DNA from: Dictyophora rubrovolvata | Lineage: Eukaryota > Basidiomycota > Agaricomycetes > Phallales > Phallaceae | NCBI GenBank assembly: GCA_029959195.1 | Contig: CP114117.1 | Span: 2,852,001 to 2,916,000 of the forward strand | Length of the DNA: 64,000 nt | Reading direction: 5' to 3' | Shown: positions 35,407 to 47,911 of the stretch, one piece after another | How the letters are laid out: every line of letters starts with the position of its first letter | Numbering within the stretch: position 1 is the first letter of the stretch | The notes under the pieces: model-generated | What the model was told of the DNA's origin: nothing | Database searches by the model: none | Seen by the model: only the letters and a program-made list of their open reading frames with translations | Translations under genes and position numbers: made by a program

Positions 35407-38400
35407 ATGTCTGTATCCCTACAAGAAAGACAAATCCGGCCTATTTATGGTATGCTCATTTGACCTTTTGCTGTTGTTTCCTCCGATTACTCACTCATCG
35501 GAAACATCAGACGCCCTCGAGACAAGTTCATTCAAAGTCGCCTTGCAGACATGCAACAAAATTCTAAAGAAGCAGCCAAATTTTGAGCTGGTCAAAGTAT
35601 GCATTTTTTGCTCTTCTTCAATCTAATTCTCTTATTGTCATAGGCCCTTAAAGCACTCACACTAGCACGTTCAGGCAAAACTGAGGAATCAAATGGCCTA
35701 TGCGACGATATCCTCGCCCGTAAACCTACTGACGATGCTATTCTTGGCACGCTGTCACATTCACTCAGAGCTCTCGGCAGACGTAAGAAGTCCTTTTGAT
35801 CTTTCTCGTGAAGATAAATGCTCAGCACAGCGCCTTAGATGACGATGTTACAGCCATGTACGAAGAAGCATTTAAGAAGCAACCCGGAAACGAAGAACTT
35901 GGTGCCCAAACATTCATGGCAAATGTCAAAATATCCAATTGGAAAGTAGCTCAGCAGGTTGGAATACAAACAGTCTTCTTCCACATACATCTTCTCCTAG
36001 GTTGACGGGTTGTTTCCCACAGGTTTCCACTAAAATGTTCAAGATGTTCAAAACTGATCGGTATCTGTACTGGAGCATCATGTCAGCCGTCCTACAAGTG
36101 AGTATACAGAACCCTTTTTACACCGACTCGTCTGTCCTCTCAACCAATGCATACATCTAGGCAAACGATCCCCTTACACCTGCGCCTACACGATCAATGC
36201 TATTTGGCCTATCCCTTCGTCTAATAGAAACAGCCAATACCACTTCCTTTGCAACTCCGGACCGGTTTTACCTGCACCTCTCTATACTCTTCGAAATGGG
36301 CCGATTTGGTAGGGACCTTTGCAAATGCATTTATCTCATTGAAATCGAGTCCTAACATGGGAACGCCCCTCAGCTGAGGCTAACCAGCTTCTCATGTCCC
36401 CTACCGGAAGACATCTTTGTGATACCTCCCTAGTTATTGATGAAGTCCGTTCCCAAGTAGCCGTCAAAAGAGGTTTTTGGAAAGTCGAAGGCGAACTATC
36501 CCGTCAGAGGTTAGACGGCCCTTCCGAACCTCAGACTAGCAGCGAAGATCAAGACCTAGAGATAAACCAGCAACAGCCGACTACTCCTCGAAAGTGCGCG
36601 CATATGTTCTTTTACCTTGTTCGTCGTACCCTAAAAGTCCCTCTTTTTCTCCTAGGGACCGCAACTGGCTAACCTTCCTAGCTTTCTTAGATGCGACGCT
36701 CAGAAAGCAATCTGAATTTTCATTAAAAGCTACGATGCCCGAAATGAATAGGATTCGAGATCCAAAAGAAATCATTCGTGAAAAACAGTTAGAAGATGAA
36801 GATAAAACTGAAAGAGAAAGAGAGAGAGAGAGAGAACGATTGCGTAGTAAAACTGGTGGAGCGGGAGAGCCCCCAATTGACGAGCAAAAGGAGGGGGAAG
36901 AAGTCGTTGAAACAACTTTAGAAGAACGAGTGCGGAGTGCCAAGGAGTTTTTAGAGCGTTTGACTGAATTGGATGGCAAAGACGAAAGAGGATCACTGCT
37001 GGCATTGATTGAACTGGAGCGAAGGGTGCGCGACGAGAGTGATTTGACATCAGGTATTTAAGATTTGACGTTTTATTAACAATCGAGTTATCATTTTCCG
37101 TAGAGGACGGAGCCTATGTCCGACTCTTAAGTCGATATATCCGCACATACGGCGACAAACCCTCCTGCTATGAAGATCTCCGTCCATACGTTGTCCCATT
37201 AACGGGCCTGGAACTAGAACAATGGCGTACCATCCTAGATGAAGTACCAACTGACGTGGTCAGTCTAATACGAAGAGAGAGGCTGCACCATCCTTTCTAA
37301 CGCAATATTTCAAAAGAGCACAGAACAAAACCTTCGCCGGACCTGCAACGTAAAAAAACTCCGAAGAGTCACACTAGCGACAGATGAGGTGACTGTTGAT
37401 AGTGAGAGTGAAACGTTGCAGGAATTAGTCAAGCTATATTGGGAGGCTTTGCCGCTAGGCTAGTGTCCTTTTCCCCCTCCTAACTTGAGATTTTGCTCAA
37501 CATCCGATACAGGAAAGTCCTTACTCAAAACAGATCTTCAATACGCCGACGATCTAGCTGTCTTAGCTGGCGAAGCACTGGTGTCCATGTGGACTCTGAG
37601 CGGTATGCATATCTATTGGCCCTACATCCTTATTATCCTTGACCATATACGACATCACCAGGCAACTCGACATATATCTACACAGCCGTCATCTTTCTTG
37701 AATACGCTTTAACACGAAGCAATCACAATTACCAGTTCCGACTGATGCTCATCCGGCTGTATCGCCTTTTAGGTATTCCTCCGCCTTCCCAGAAAAAGTT
37801 ACGCCTAATGTACAATTGTTAAAACTTTGCAAGGTGCACCTTCACTAGCTTTAGACCACTACCACACTCTGAATCCGAAACAAACACAAACCGACACACT
37901 TTCTCACCTCATCCTATCCCGAGCTGCCACTTTCTCCCTCGCGTCTATTGGAGATCTGACTATGTCTAACGAATGTTTGGAAGCTAGTCAGATTTATGCT
38001 GCTAACTCCACAGAGGTCTGTTTATTACTATGTTGAAGATTTAGCACGCCTTTCCGACGGTATTTTCTTATGTTAAGACAGCAGAAATGATAGCAAGGGC
38101 ATTCCAGAACGAAAAATATTCACAGGTATTTCAATCGGGTTTTCGTCGTTGCATAGGCCCTTATCTTTTGTTCTTCGAAAACAGGTCCAGGACTTTATCC
38201 TTTTTGAAGACCGGCTCGACAATTCTCTACAGCGCGATTTGACCAAAGTAGAGCATGTCAGAATGCGCCTTGCGCACGAACCTGCAACGGCTGAAGTTGT
38301 AGATATGGAGCTGCTGGAATTCCGGTTCATCTTTGATAGGAGTATGTCCCAACAGTCTTTTCACGCGTCTGTTGTCTTATCGTTTGATGACAGTCCATCA

Positions 38401-39621
38401 CGATAACCGTGACTTTACAATTCTACCAGACCATCAGCCAAAGGACCAATCTTTTGATCTTCAAACCATTCTAGGAAACGTTCATCCTGCAGTACGTCCA
38501 TTCACCCGCAACCTCACGTTTACGCCTTTATTAACCAACATTGTAGTTCGGCTGGCTAGAAGTCTGGCTAAAGATCTATGTCCGAGCTCTAACGCAAGCG
38601 AGCGACTACGATGAAAATGCCAAAACCAACAAGACAATCGACCCACTCTACCTGAAGCTCGTCCCACAGATGGAAGACCCTCGACCCCTGAAAGAACGCG
38701 TCTCGACGGCTTCTGAAGAGGAATTGGCCGAGGTTAGTTGTCATCATCATCCGACTTGGTGATTCATTCTCATTCATAAGCAAGTTAACTGCGGATGAAG
38801 TCCTGTTCTGGGAATACACGACCGCACTTTCGGAATGGTTGGAACCGCATCATGAAGCCGTCCGTCCCAAAGGAGGTCGCGACACATCAGCGTCAGGGCA
38901 GGCGTTAGGTGCAAGCGCGAGCCCAGAAACGCAATGGCAAGATCCACCTGAGATATTGACGAGTTATTACGAGAGTATGCGGCACATTTTCTTCAGGGAT
39001 GAACGAAGAAATTGAAATATACTTATTGTCTCTCACTCTGTAGATGCTGTGCAAAGGTTGGAGCAAGCTTTGATCTCGGGCGAATGGAAGGCTTTCCATG
39101 TTGCGCAGCTGGCTCAAGAGGTACCATGCGCTATTCCTTTGGGTTCTTTTCGTACTTATCGCTATTATAAATCACAGGCCTTTGTTCTTTTCAATATTCA
39201 GACTGCGCGTTTCAAAAGTGCCTCAAAACGAAAGAATGATCCAGTTCGTTTCTTGTTTCTGTTCTCCCTTTTGAGGTCTTTGAACCAACCATCCCGTTTT
39301 AACTGTCAATTAGCTAACCCAAGCTCTCAAATCAATTCGCCAAACCACGATCTCGGCATTGTCAACTCTCTCCAATCACCTTCAGAAGCAATACGATGCG
39401 CAAAGCGGCGTGGAAAGGCGAAGAAGTTTGGCTAGCTGTGCGGAGAAGACCATACCCGGAGTAAGTTGTCTCTGTCCCATTTCAGTCACGATACTGATTT
39501 CTTCCTCAAGATTGATTACGACTATGCGTACGACGTTTCTAAAAAACTCATTGATTCCCAGAAGAGGATTTTCGAAGGCGTAGCGAAAGGACTCGTCAAG
39601 ATATCTACACATAACGCGTGA
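35407..39621 (+). CDS. NatB auxiliary subunit NAA25/MDM20
   Basis: Non-catalytic partner of Naa20 in the N-terminal acetyltransferase B complex, which acetylates proteins starting Met-Asp/Glu/Asn at the ribosome; yeast Mdm20 is needed for actin cables. Start ATG at 35407 (MSVSLQERQIRPIYDALE...), stop at 39621, roughly 900 residues in about 18 exons. TPR-like helices include ALQTCNKILKKQPNFELVK, LKALTLARSGKTEESNGLCD and AFKKQPGNEELGAQTFMANV. Later landmarks are NATB-type LLSRYIRTYGDKPSCYEDLR, TDLQYADDLAVLAGEAL, FDLQTILGNVHPA and the C-terminal DYAYDVSKKLIDSQKRIF. An Arg/Glu repeat tract lies at about 36810-36840. Two junctions are odd. The intron at 35783-35825 leaves the frame one base out with canonical sites. 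The intron at 37459-37512 needs a GC donor to give the conserved PLGKSLLKTD. Confidence 0.88.
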
Positions 39622-39993
39622 TATTAACTGCCCCATATCATCTCTTAAAAATTTGGATCTTGGATTTACCTGCCCACTCAAAATTCTCCGCGTCTTGTTA
39701 TATTGCAAAATTGGCACCGTTGCGAAAAACGTCAGCGGCCAAATCTAACCCCCTCTCTCGTTTCACGGAATACCAAATACATATATCTTACTCCGGGGTG
39801 TATAGTATATAACTCATCACTATGCAACTCATTAATGTACAGTACGATAGTCTCTTTATTTAAAAAGATTTCGGTGAAATGGAATGACATGAAATGATCT
39901 GACGTGGCAAGAACAGTGAACAAGAGGTATGATGGAGTTGGGAATGTCAATGGGAATGCAGATGTGTTTTGGTTAAATTTGTTTTTCAAGCGC

Positions 39994-41207
39994 TCATGCT
40001 TCTGTACCTAACAACGTACTTAACTGAAAAATCGGTACAATCTGAAAAAGGTGTGAGCAGGTCGCAGAACGAACATTAATAAAGAACCAGTGAAATTTAC
40101 CTCGTCCTTTTCTTTGTCTTTATCAGCTTTTTGAAGTTTGGTATCTTGAACAGACGACGTTGATTTCGACGACAACACTAATGAGAGGAGACCTCTGAGT
40201 ACAGCCGGTCGTTGCTCTGCCGCTGGTAAAGTACGATTCAGGCAGTGCAGCGTAGCGAAAATTGTCGTGGTTTGACGTGCAGTTAGCTCAACCACAGAAG
40301 GTACCATTTTGTTCATACGACCTAGAAGGACAAGAAAAGCGTCAAAACAGACATACATAAACCCCTTGAGGCGGCAACATTCACATACAAAGTATAGCTT
40401 CGTTAATCTGGTCAGCTACAGCTTCTCTCCGCGTTTTATCCAGGTACTTTCGAAGTTCTCGACTTTTCTCCGGTACAGGATAAGCAAGCAATCCACCAAC
40501 ATCGTTCAATTCCTTAATGTATATATCACGGTCTTCGATCGCGTCGGGCAAGGAGTAGACGAGAGACCACAATTCATTCATGAGCGAAATTAAGCGACGT
40601 TTTCGGCCTAGTTCTTCTTCATAATTGCTGTTTAATGTTAGCTTGGTGTCGCCAATACCGAAGTCATGGGGCCAAGGTAAAGGTAGAGTTCTCGCCAGTT
40701 CTATGAAGTGCTGGATCTTAAGGTTGAGACGGAGATGATAAGGGTTATAGGGATTGTCAGTGATTGTTGGTGAAAGCACATCAGGAAAGTGTTTGTTTAA
40801 TGATTCAATACATTCCGGAATGTGGCCGGCTAGAATCCGAGCTTGGATTTCTGTTTGGTTCCACAAACGTGCATCATGCATTGAACAAGGGATTTCTTTC
40901 GGTATAAACTCACATACCTTTCCGGATTCGAACGAAGCGTAACGATGCAGAGTCTAAACCATATCCACTTCCTTCTTCAAGTAAAACTTCGTCCCCGTCC
41001 TTGTCTACTTCACGGGGTGTGCTATCGCGTGCAAATGCACGGGCTGTGTCAGCGTAACAGTGATTACACAAATAGTCTAGCACCAGCCGTCTCTTTGTTG
41101 AGAAAAAATTTAATAAGACGAAAGTTTGGATGTGTTATAAAACCCTAACTCACAATTTGGTCTGGCCTGGCAGACTCGGAGGACTGCGAAGTTGTGGTTT
41201 TGGACAT
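39994..41207 (-). CDS. LisH-CTLH-CRA protein (GID/CTLH complex type), 319 aa
   Basis: Five exons (41207-41154, 41092-40918, 40850-40389, 40321-40101, 40041-39994) total 960 bases, or 319 residues, and every junction is in phase. Residues 18-50 form a LisH motif (RRLVLDYLCNHCYADTARAF). A CTLH block follows (EIQARILAGHIPECIESLNK), then a CRA domain (LKIQHFIELARTLPLP, NDVGGLLAYPVPEKS, RREAVADQINEAIL). This order is that of subunits of the GID/CTLH ubiquitin ligase, which degrades gluconeogenic enzymes in yeast. Sequence around CRA is closest in style to RanBPM/Gid1 C-terminal halves, but no SPRY domain is present. So it is either a SPRY-less Gid1-like or a Gid8-like subunit. The intron joining CGGAAAG to AAATCC was chosen because it restores RKEIQARIL. 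An upstream in-frame ATG at 41333 exists but adds no recognisable sequence. Confidence 0.82.
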
Positions 41208-41706
41208 GACGAAAACATGAGGATGTACCAAGTGGATGGGCCGGATGGGTATTGCGCCCAGTGCCGCCCACAGATTTGTAAGTTTACCCGAAAATACGGG
41301 TTTAATACACACTTCAATGAACTGGCACTGCATTAAGTGGCACTGCTTAATGCAGTTGGTCGATATTTAATGCTTATCAATAACTTCTTGATGTCCGGGA
41401 TCGACAGGACAAGGACGGACCCCTCCAAACAAACAACAATATTTTCATTATCTAGCATCACAACAGGTTATACAGTACGACCTTTTGGGACGATACAAGG
41501 TGCTAATCTGATTCAAAGGGTTGAGAAATAGTAGTACAACGTGATTCAAGAATGGGTGAGCTGGTGATGCCCGACTTGTCAACCGACCTACTCATTCGTA
41601 CCACGGCATCGTCAAGCAGCAACCAAAAGAGTAATCTGAATGAATTGAATGAATAAATTATTCAGAGCGTAGAATTACATCACAACCAATATGAGCTAAA
41701 ACCCCA
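41208..41706. other. Intergenic region between the CTLH gene and RPB9
   Basis: About 500 bases between the 5' end of the CTLH gene and the 3' end of RPB9, which lie on the same strand. No gene seen. An open stretch continues upstream of the CTLH start, probably 5' UTR. Confidence 0.45.
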
Positions 41707-42358
41707 CTATCCAACATGCTCCACAAGATTCGGATCCATAAAGTTAAAATTGCATTTACAACAAACGTAAAACAATATCATTCGTGTCTCCTTTCGTTTT
41801 GATTGATCTTGATAGATTACGCAACTAGAAAGAGGATGCACATTAGGAGACAACGATTCAGTCCAATTCGAGACACGTACTCTTCATGACCACAGCTTGG
41901 ACATGTCATGTTTGAATGTTGCTACAACCAACAAAGGTAAGCAAAATGACAAAAAATGTAAGCTCGCAGAACACTGTACCAGAGTGGGGTCATGTCCTAA
42001 ATCTCGCGTTACACCAGCCTGTTCTCTGATGAACAACGTCAGCTCTCCAGTTACCAGACAGAAGGGGTAAAAGCGTACTTTGTCACAGTTACAAGGTCAT
42101 TCCTATACACGCACATGTTTTCTGCTATCTCATCATACTGGCATATTCGGCACGCGTAAACTAGAATTCGTCTAGCAGGATCGGCCTAAGAACACGAAGC
42201 ATCCTTTTGAGTGGCATAGCAATTACAACAAAGAATTAGGACTTACGCGAGGGTATAGCAAGTTATTACATTCGTGGCAGAAATGAAGTGATGCCTATAA
42301 GTACTGTTAATAACTACAGGCGACTTGTGGAGGAGGCACAAGTATAGCACTATACCAT
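41707..42358 (-). CDS. RPB9: DNA-directed RNA polymerase II subunit RPB9, 122 aa
   Basis: Small zinc-ribbon subunit of RNA polymerase II, involved in start-site choice and fidelity. It is hidden in six tiny exons: 42358-42356 (only the ATG), 42294-42247, 42185-42079, 42025-41980, 41921-41875 and 41824-41707. They total 369 bases, or 122 residues, the same length as yeast Rpb9. The N-terminal zinc ribbon is CHEC(NNLLYP) with CRIC about 20 residues on. The linker ends in the conserved GHDPTL. The C-terminal ribbon is CPSC with a later YVCCKC after KRKETRMILF, the TFIIS-like fold. The ATG-only first exon is inferred from a GTATAG donor directly after ATG and from the usual RPB9 start, Met-Ala-Ser. 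The fifth junction (donor GTGTCT) is the least certain and adds about two residues relative to orthologues. Confidence 0.88.
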
Positions 42359-42531
42359 CTACACTGCAGCTGGCGGTGAGCAAAAACTTACAAGTCGCAG
42401 ACGCCACCGCGTGACGCTTCTCGTTACTTTTTTGTGATCTCCGACTCACTTTATCTCGAATCTTGTTTGCTTCCAATTTGCTTCAATTCCAGCTAAACTG
42501 GTAAATTATCTCATACAACGCTAATATCTAA

Positions 42532-43780
42532 TTAGTATATCAGATAACCCCCTAAAATAATTATCAATGATTGAGTGCGAATTGAAAAATACAAAAGAAG
42601 CGAGCACGCACCATCCACGAAGACCTCAGAGCCCGTCGTATAACTCGAATATTGATGGGATAACAACAATAACACTTGCGCAGTTTGTTCAGAAGGCTCA
42701 CAGTACTTAATATGCAAGAAAAACATTTCTCAGCAGTCAATATTTTGAAGACGTGTGTGACTCACCCGACCCAAGGGAACACTTGAGGCTTGGAATTCTC
42801 TCACAGCCTTGGGATGCACGCCACTTTGCTCAGTGGAAACATAGCCCGGTGATAATATGTTTACGCGGATGTTGTAACTAATATCGAAAGTTCATGAAAA
42901 AGGGAAACCAGAAAAGAGATGACTCACGGAGCCCACTCGGCAGCCAATGCTTTGCCCAGAGATGAGACAGCGGCTTTGGAAGAGTTGTAAAAGACCTAAG
43001 AAAGGGGATCCGCGATAGCTCATTGATGTCCAGGTATGAACCTTAGGCATACTTACATGTGTTAAAGGTTTACATATACCCTCGGCCATGTTGTAAATTT
43101 GAGAAGACATGGATGATACGATTACAACGGATCCTTCTTTGAAACCCGTAGCGATCCAATGCTTGGCAGCCGTCTGTGCGGTGTTAAACACTCCAAGAAC
43201 GTTGGTGTCGTCTTTCCACAAATTATCATCCGGAAAACATGATTTGAATAAGCATAATTGCGTACACATATAGTCAAATTCTTCTCGCCCATCAATTTCA
43301 AGAGCGGGCCTTACAATCGCAACACCAGCATTCTATATTGACAAGAAAACCCGATTCAGCAGAAAGTCCCAGAACAGTAAAAGCGATAATGGCGTACAGC
43401 CACGACACCATAAATGGAACCGAAATCTTTTATGATTTGCGAGAAAGCATCCCGGACGGCCTGTAGATCGCTAACATCAGCCCGATAAGCTCTGGCAGAG
43501 ATACCGAATTCTTTCGATATTTCTTCCGCTGCCTGGGGAGCGCTTGGAGAAGTGCGATATATTATAGCGACGTTTCCACCGGCAGCAGCTATGGCTCGAG
43601 ATATGGCCAAACCGATTCCACGGTTGCCTCCAGTCTGAGAGGTGTCAGATCTACTGTAGCTTGTATTGGGATACAATCATGATTAGACGAACTACGACAA
43701 AATTCTGTGACGATTAGCTTTGAGTATGCAAAGAAACATATGCCCTTTACCTTATCCTTATAATCTATGGTAAATGGCAT
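42532..43780 (-). CDS. Short-chain dehydrogenase/reductase (SDR)
   Basis: NAD(P)-dependent oxidoreductase of the classical SDR family, closest in style to fungal sorbose/mannitol-type reductases; the substrate is unknown. The N-terminus MPFTIDYKDK is followed by an intron, then TGGNRGIGLAISRAIA (the Rossmann glycine motif), a RADVSDLQAV segment for the adenine pocket, NAGVAIVRP (NAG motif), the catalytic Ser in IVSSMSS, and the YxxxK pair in VFYNSSKAAVSS. The end is VNILSPGYVST...GSEVFVDGGYLIY, giving about 260 residues, usual for the family. Seven or so exons end at TAA near 42532. With the obvious splice, the hydrophobic residues normally before TGG (such as VILV) are missing. A microexon at about 43716-43724 (CTAATC...) might supply some of them, so this junction is unresolved. 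Confidence 0.85.
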
Positions 43781-44476
43781 TTTTTGTCAAAATAGGGAGA
43801 AGTAAAAGCAGCACAGAATATTCGATTTCGCCCGACGCAAAAAGGGGGTCACGCGGTCTACCGACCACGGGCCGGAGTGTATCTATGGAGTGGCGCATGG
43901 GGAATGACAGAAGCTTAAACCTGACTATAAGACTTTTCTCCTCTAACGCCTCGAAAATGCTTAGGTGGCTTGGGCCTTCCATTCACTTATTGATGGACTA
44001 CGGCGTCCAATTCATATAGTGTTGATCAACCCGTGAGAGGCCTGACAGTCCTTCAATTCAAACAGATTGAGCCCAACAAAAGAGCAACAGAAACAAATGT
44101 TTATTCATTTGCGTGATCCTAATCAAAGGTTCGAAGACAAGACAAAATGAAAGCAAAGAGAAACGAGGAGGTTATGACGGAGGTGAAGGCTGACTTGTCG
44201 GGACACCAGGTGACTGTACCAATCCCTCTATGAACGGAAAGTCGGCCAAAGAGTGCCCCAGAATGCTCAATCTGAGAGATACACGAAGCTGAAGAACAAA
44301 GCTAAAGAGCATATCTGTTCAACATGTGGTAAATCGTGCTCTGGCATCTGTTGAAGAAAAAAGAAAAGAAGAGACAAGCGCTCGATGCGGCAGCAACTAT
44401 ATAGTTGGTCTTTCCAAAATAATGGCGAACTCAGTCTATCCTGAAATTTAGATTATACTTTAAGCAACCACTACTA
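43781..44476. other. Intergenic region between MED16 and the SDR
   Basis: Holds the 3' end of the MED16 transcription unit and the SDR promoter. An 81-codon plus-strand frame at 43774-44019 overlaps the SDR start and has no family character. No gene called. Confidence 0.45.
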
Positions 44477-47400
44477 TCAATTGGCTCCCAAGGATGCATT
44501 ACTTGAGGCCTTAAGCCAAATCCCACCACATACACATCTGGTCCAACTATGCTCCCAAAGTGCCCACGGACTATACAAAGGCTTGCCTTTTGGCAAAGGA
44601 ACATTTCCGACCTCGGTTTTCCCTTTACACACGGCACACATTCGGGTGCTGTCCGAAGTAGCCAGCGTTGCTCTAGATATCATATCACGCTCCTGCGGTG
44701 ACGCGGGTGCTGGTTTGCTAACGGCAATAACAACATCTTTCGCTTCAATGAACACCCGGGATCTCGAAACTATGTCGGGACGTAATAATTGCCGACAGAT
44801 CTTCGAGACGAGTGGATATAGTTCCGGAACTGGATGCATCATGCATAGTGATTTCTGAAAGAGCGTTTCTATAAAAAATATAGTGAGAAGTCAAAGAACG
44901 ATTGAATCCCTCTTAGATCCATAAACCATTTACCGTTTAAAATTTTGAAATCATCCATTTGAGAGATTTTTCGAAGTTCAGACTCGATTTCTTTCAAATT
45001 AAGACCCGAATCGTTTTGAGCGTCTACCAAAACTTCCTTTGCTAGAACCGATCTTATTTTCGAAGCGGTGAGGGTGTCCAAATACGCTCGAAACGCGTTG
45101 ATGTGCGATAAAGCATCAATAAAGTTCCGGAGCGCATATGGGTGAACCAAGTGCATTATTGAGGATGGTATAGAATAAATGGCTGTATCAAAGAGAGAAG
45201 AATCAGTGAAAATTATGGGCAGAAACTTATAAAAAAGGTTTACTGGGATCATCGTCCACTACTGTGTTGTCGCCTTTCTCATCGGAAAAAACCGGTGCCG
45301 ATTTTGATAAATCCTCAAACACAGTCAAGTATCCGTCTAACAATATGAGATCACGGAATAAGCGTAACAGACAATCCGTGAACCAAAGAACAAGTGCGAT
45401 CAAATTCCATGCAGGCTCTATATTATAAGTTCAACCAGAGAGTTGAAAGGCGGTAATTAACTTATACCTGGATCATAGCCCACTTCCTCTTTGCAAGAAT
45501 TAAAGGCATTGTTTATAGCTCTTATGGAGCAAATATCCAAGGCGGTGTCTGAGCGATTCTTCAATCTCTTTGATCCAAGTAAACGTGCACGTGTTCTATT
45601 GTTCGCAAAAAAAAAAGGTTACATCAAATTGTAAGAATGCGACCAGAAATAAATTATGTTTTTACCGGAACAAAGGAATGATAACCTTAATAATATCATA
45701 ATCCACATCCTCTCTCGCCAAGTTCTGGTTTATAAGAATACGCGAACAATCAAACAGCATCTGATATGCATCCATATTGCTGACGTTTGGTCCAGATAGA
45801 AGATGTAAAATATCGGCGTCGGTTCGAATGGAAAGTATGGCTGCGGCTAGTATTTCTTGAATTGGATGAGAGCCGATGACTATATGTTGATAATTCGTTA
45901 ATCGGACGTGAGAGTCAAGAAGAAAATATAATTACTTAGAGGAACATTTGTAATTGTACTAGTAATTGGATGGACACTGACTTTTGGGGAGTAATCCCAA
46001 GATGAATTAGCGGTGCATAACAACGTCTCATTTGGAGACAAGGAGCCAGATGTCGGTACTACAATTTTTTTCAGACAAAAAAAAATAATACAGTTTATTG
46101 AACGAAAATTTACTGAAAAACCCTGTTTCATTTTGAACACACACTAAGTTCGAGGGTTCCCACCGCGGATCATTTTCAAAGGTTGGTCTACGGTGAACGT
46201 GGGATCAGAATTAATAACAGTAGTTCGAGGGAAACATACATTCTCAGGGCGGATACTTTCCCAATTACAACTTGTTGATTATCACGTTCTCCATTATCGC
46301 TTGATTTGATATTATGAAGGTCCAGCAATCCTGCGAATACCACACCCGCCTTGTCTCGTTTGGAAGGTGTCAAGAATGCAACCGCTTTATCTGTTAATGT
46401 TTTACTTGTGATAAATGTATGCGCCTGAAGGTTAGGAAGTTTGTTATTTTGGTTTAAATGGCAAAAAGGTAAAGCTATTACGAACCCAAGTGTTTCTTTT
46501 TAGACGGGAATGTGGCTGTTCTTTTCGCTTTAATAGATAACTGAGAAGATGGGACTTGGGAGAGAAGTCTGAATTATTTTTATTAATATTTTCCGGAAAT
46601 GAGGGGTTGAAGATCAGCGGTGTTTACTTACGGTCTTTGAAATCAGCGTAGGCGAGGGTCACGTACATTTCTGACTCGCATTCTCGCATTGTCGAGTTGC
46701 TTTGATGGGCAGAACATACAGGTACAATCGATATATTAGTCAAATAGGAGAATGAATCAATCCGAGGAATTATGGGGAGAAGTGGTGTTGTTTCAACGCC
46801 TTTCGGAAAGGACCATCAGTGAAGTTATTGCAAGGGTGTTGAGGAAAAATGCATACATAGCAGAAAACGACTAGCCGATAATCGAACTTCGCATAGTTGA
46901 ATCGTGCTCTCGAGTCCAAAAGAGTCGCACGATGACGTTGCTTGTGAATTGAGGGAAAGCTGATTCATAGTGGTAAAATCGGGAAAATCAAGGTTAACAG
47001 CAGATGCGATTAAGGCTGATTGTGTTGCGACTATCAACGAGTTTTCTGATACATATGTAGAATGAGATTTTGGTTATGATAAGGGGCGATGGTTTGGGAG
47101 GAACGCGCACCATCATAACCTAAACCAATCGCAGCTTTCGTGCAGACTGTAACACCGCCTGGTCCATTAATCATATCTTTATACGCTACCCTTTCGGCTG
47201 CATGACAGCGCGAGGAATGTAAGATAGAGCATGAAGCTATTTGGAATGGGAGATGGGGAAGGATATGATCCACGAGGTGGATTAAGTGGTTTTGAGTAAC
47301 GAATATTAGCCGACTGCTTTCGAATGGATTGGAGGGTCCTAGAGAGCAACCTCTTGATGGGGGATTCCCTGCTGACCACTTGAAACAAAAGGTATCAAAA

Positions 47401-47911
47401 CTTAGGTTAGAAACTACAACACAAGCATACCGAACGACTTCGTCCTAGCCACTTGGCACCCACTACACCCTGCGCACGCTTTACTGGCCAAGACGTGTCT
47501 GCCTTCCAAGAGTCCAGCGTTTTCCCGTTCCGAGTCCATATGCAAGCTAAATTGTCTTCTGTTTTGCCGGGGAAGTACGCAAAAATGTGCTCGAGGGCGG
47601 GCGAAGCTTCAATAACCGTTGGTGGTAGATAAGCATTTGGGTTCTTAATTATTGCCGAGGGTGAAGGAAGAAGAAACGTGTACGCGCTCGGGAATAATCG
47701 AGCACTGACGGCAGGAACTGGTTGGTGAGCGGACAAGATGAGAGATTCGGACGTCCATTGAATTGGTCTAGTTGGCGTGTTTTGAGCGCGCCCGTCTTGT
47801 TTCAAAGATGGGTAGATATTTACCGTTCATCATTCTCAACCAATGGCCATAAATCCCACCAATTGAGCTTCCAGTGTTTATGCGAGGCAGAACTGTGTCG
47901 TGTGTCTGTCA
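44477..47911 (-). CDS. MED16: Mediator of RNA polymerase II transcription subunit 16
   Basis: Tail-module subunit of Mediator, which links activators to RNA polymerase II in the nucleus. The start at 47911 was chosen because MTDTRHSSASHKHWKLNWWD runs into the WWDLWPLVENDERPIQW block expected at the N-terminus once a 56-base intron (GTAAAT...CTAG) is removed. A beta-propeller-like region follows (ALEHIFAYFPGKTEDNLACIW, VVGAKWLGRSRS, RLIFVTQNHLIHLV, TVCTKAAIGLGYD, LIVVATQSALIASAVNLD). About 11 introns later the gene ends in a zinc-binding tail with CAVC, PKGKPLYSPWALWEHSW and CVCGG, which is typical of MED16, and a TGA at 44477. The length is about 900 residues. Middle exons (45.2-46.6 kb) are followed only roughly. 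It is divergent from the F-box gene, with start codons 66 bases apart. Confidence 0.8.

Noticed and set aside
36810-36840. GA microsatellite
   Set aside because: It is coding sequence for an Arg/Glu repeat inside NAA25.
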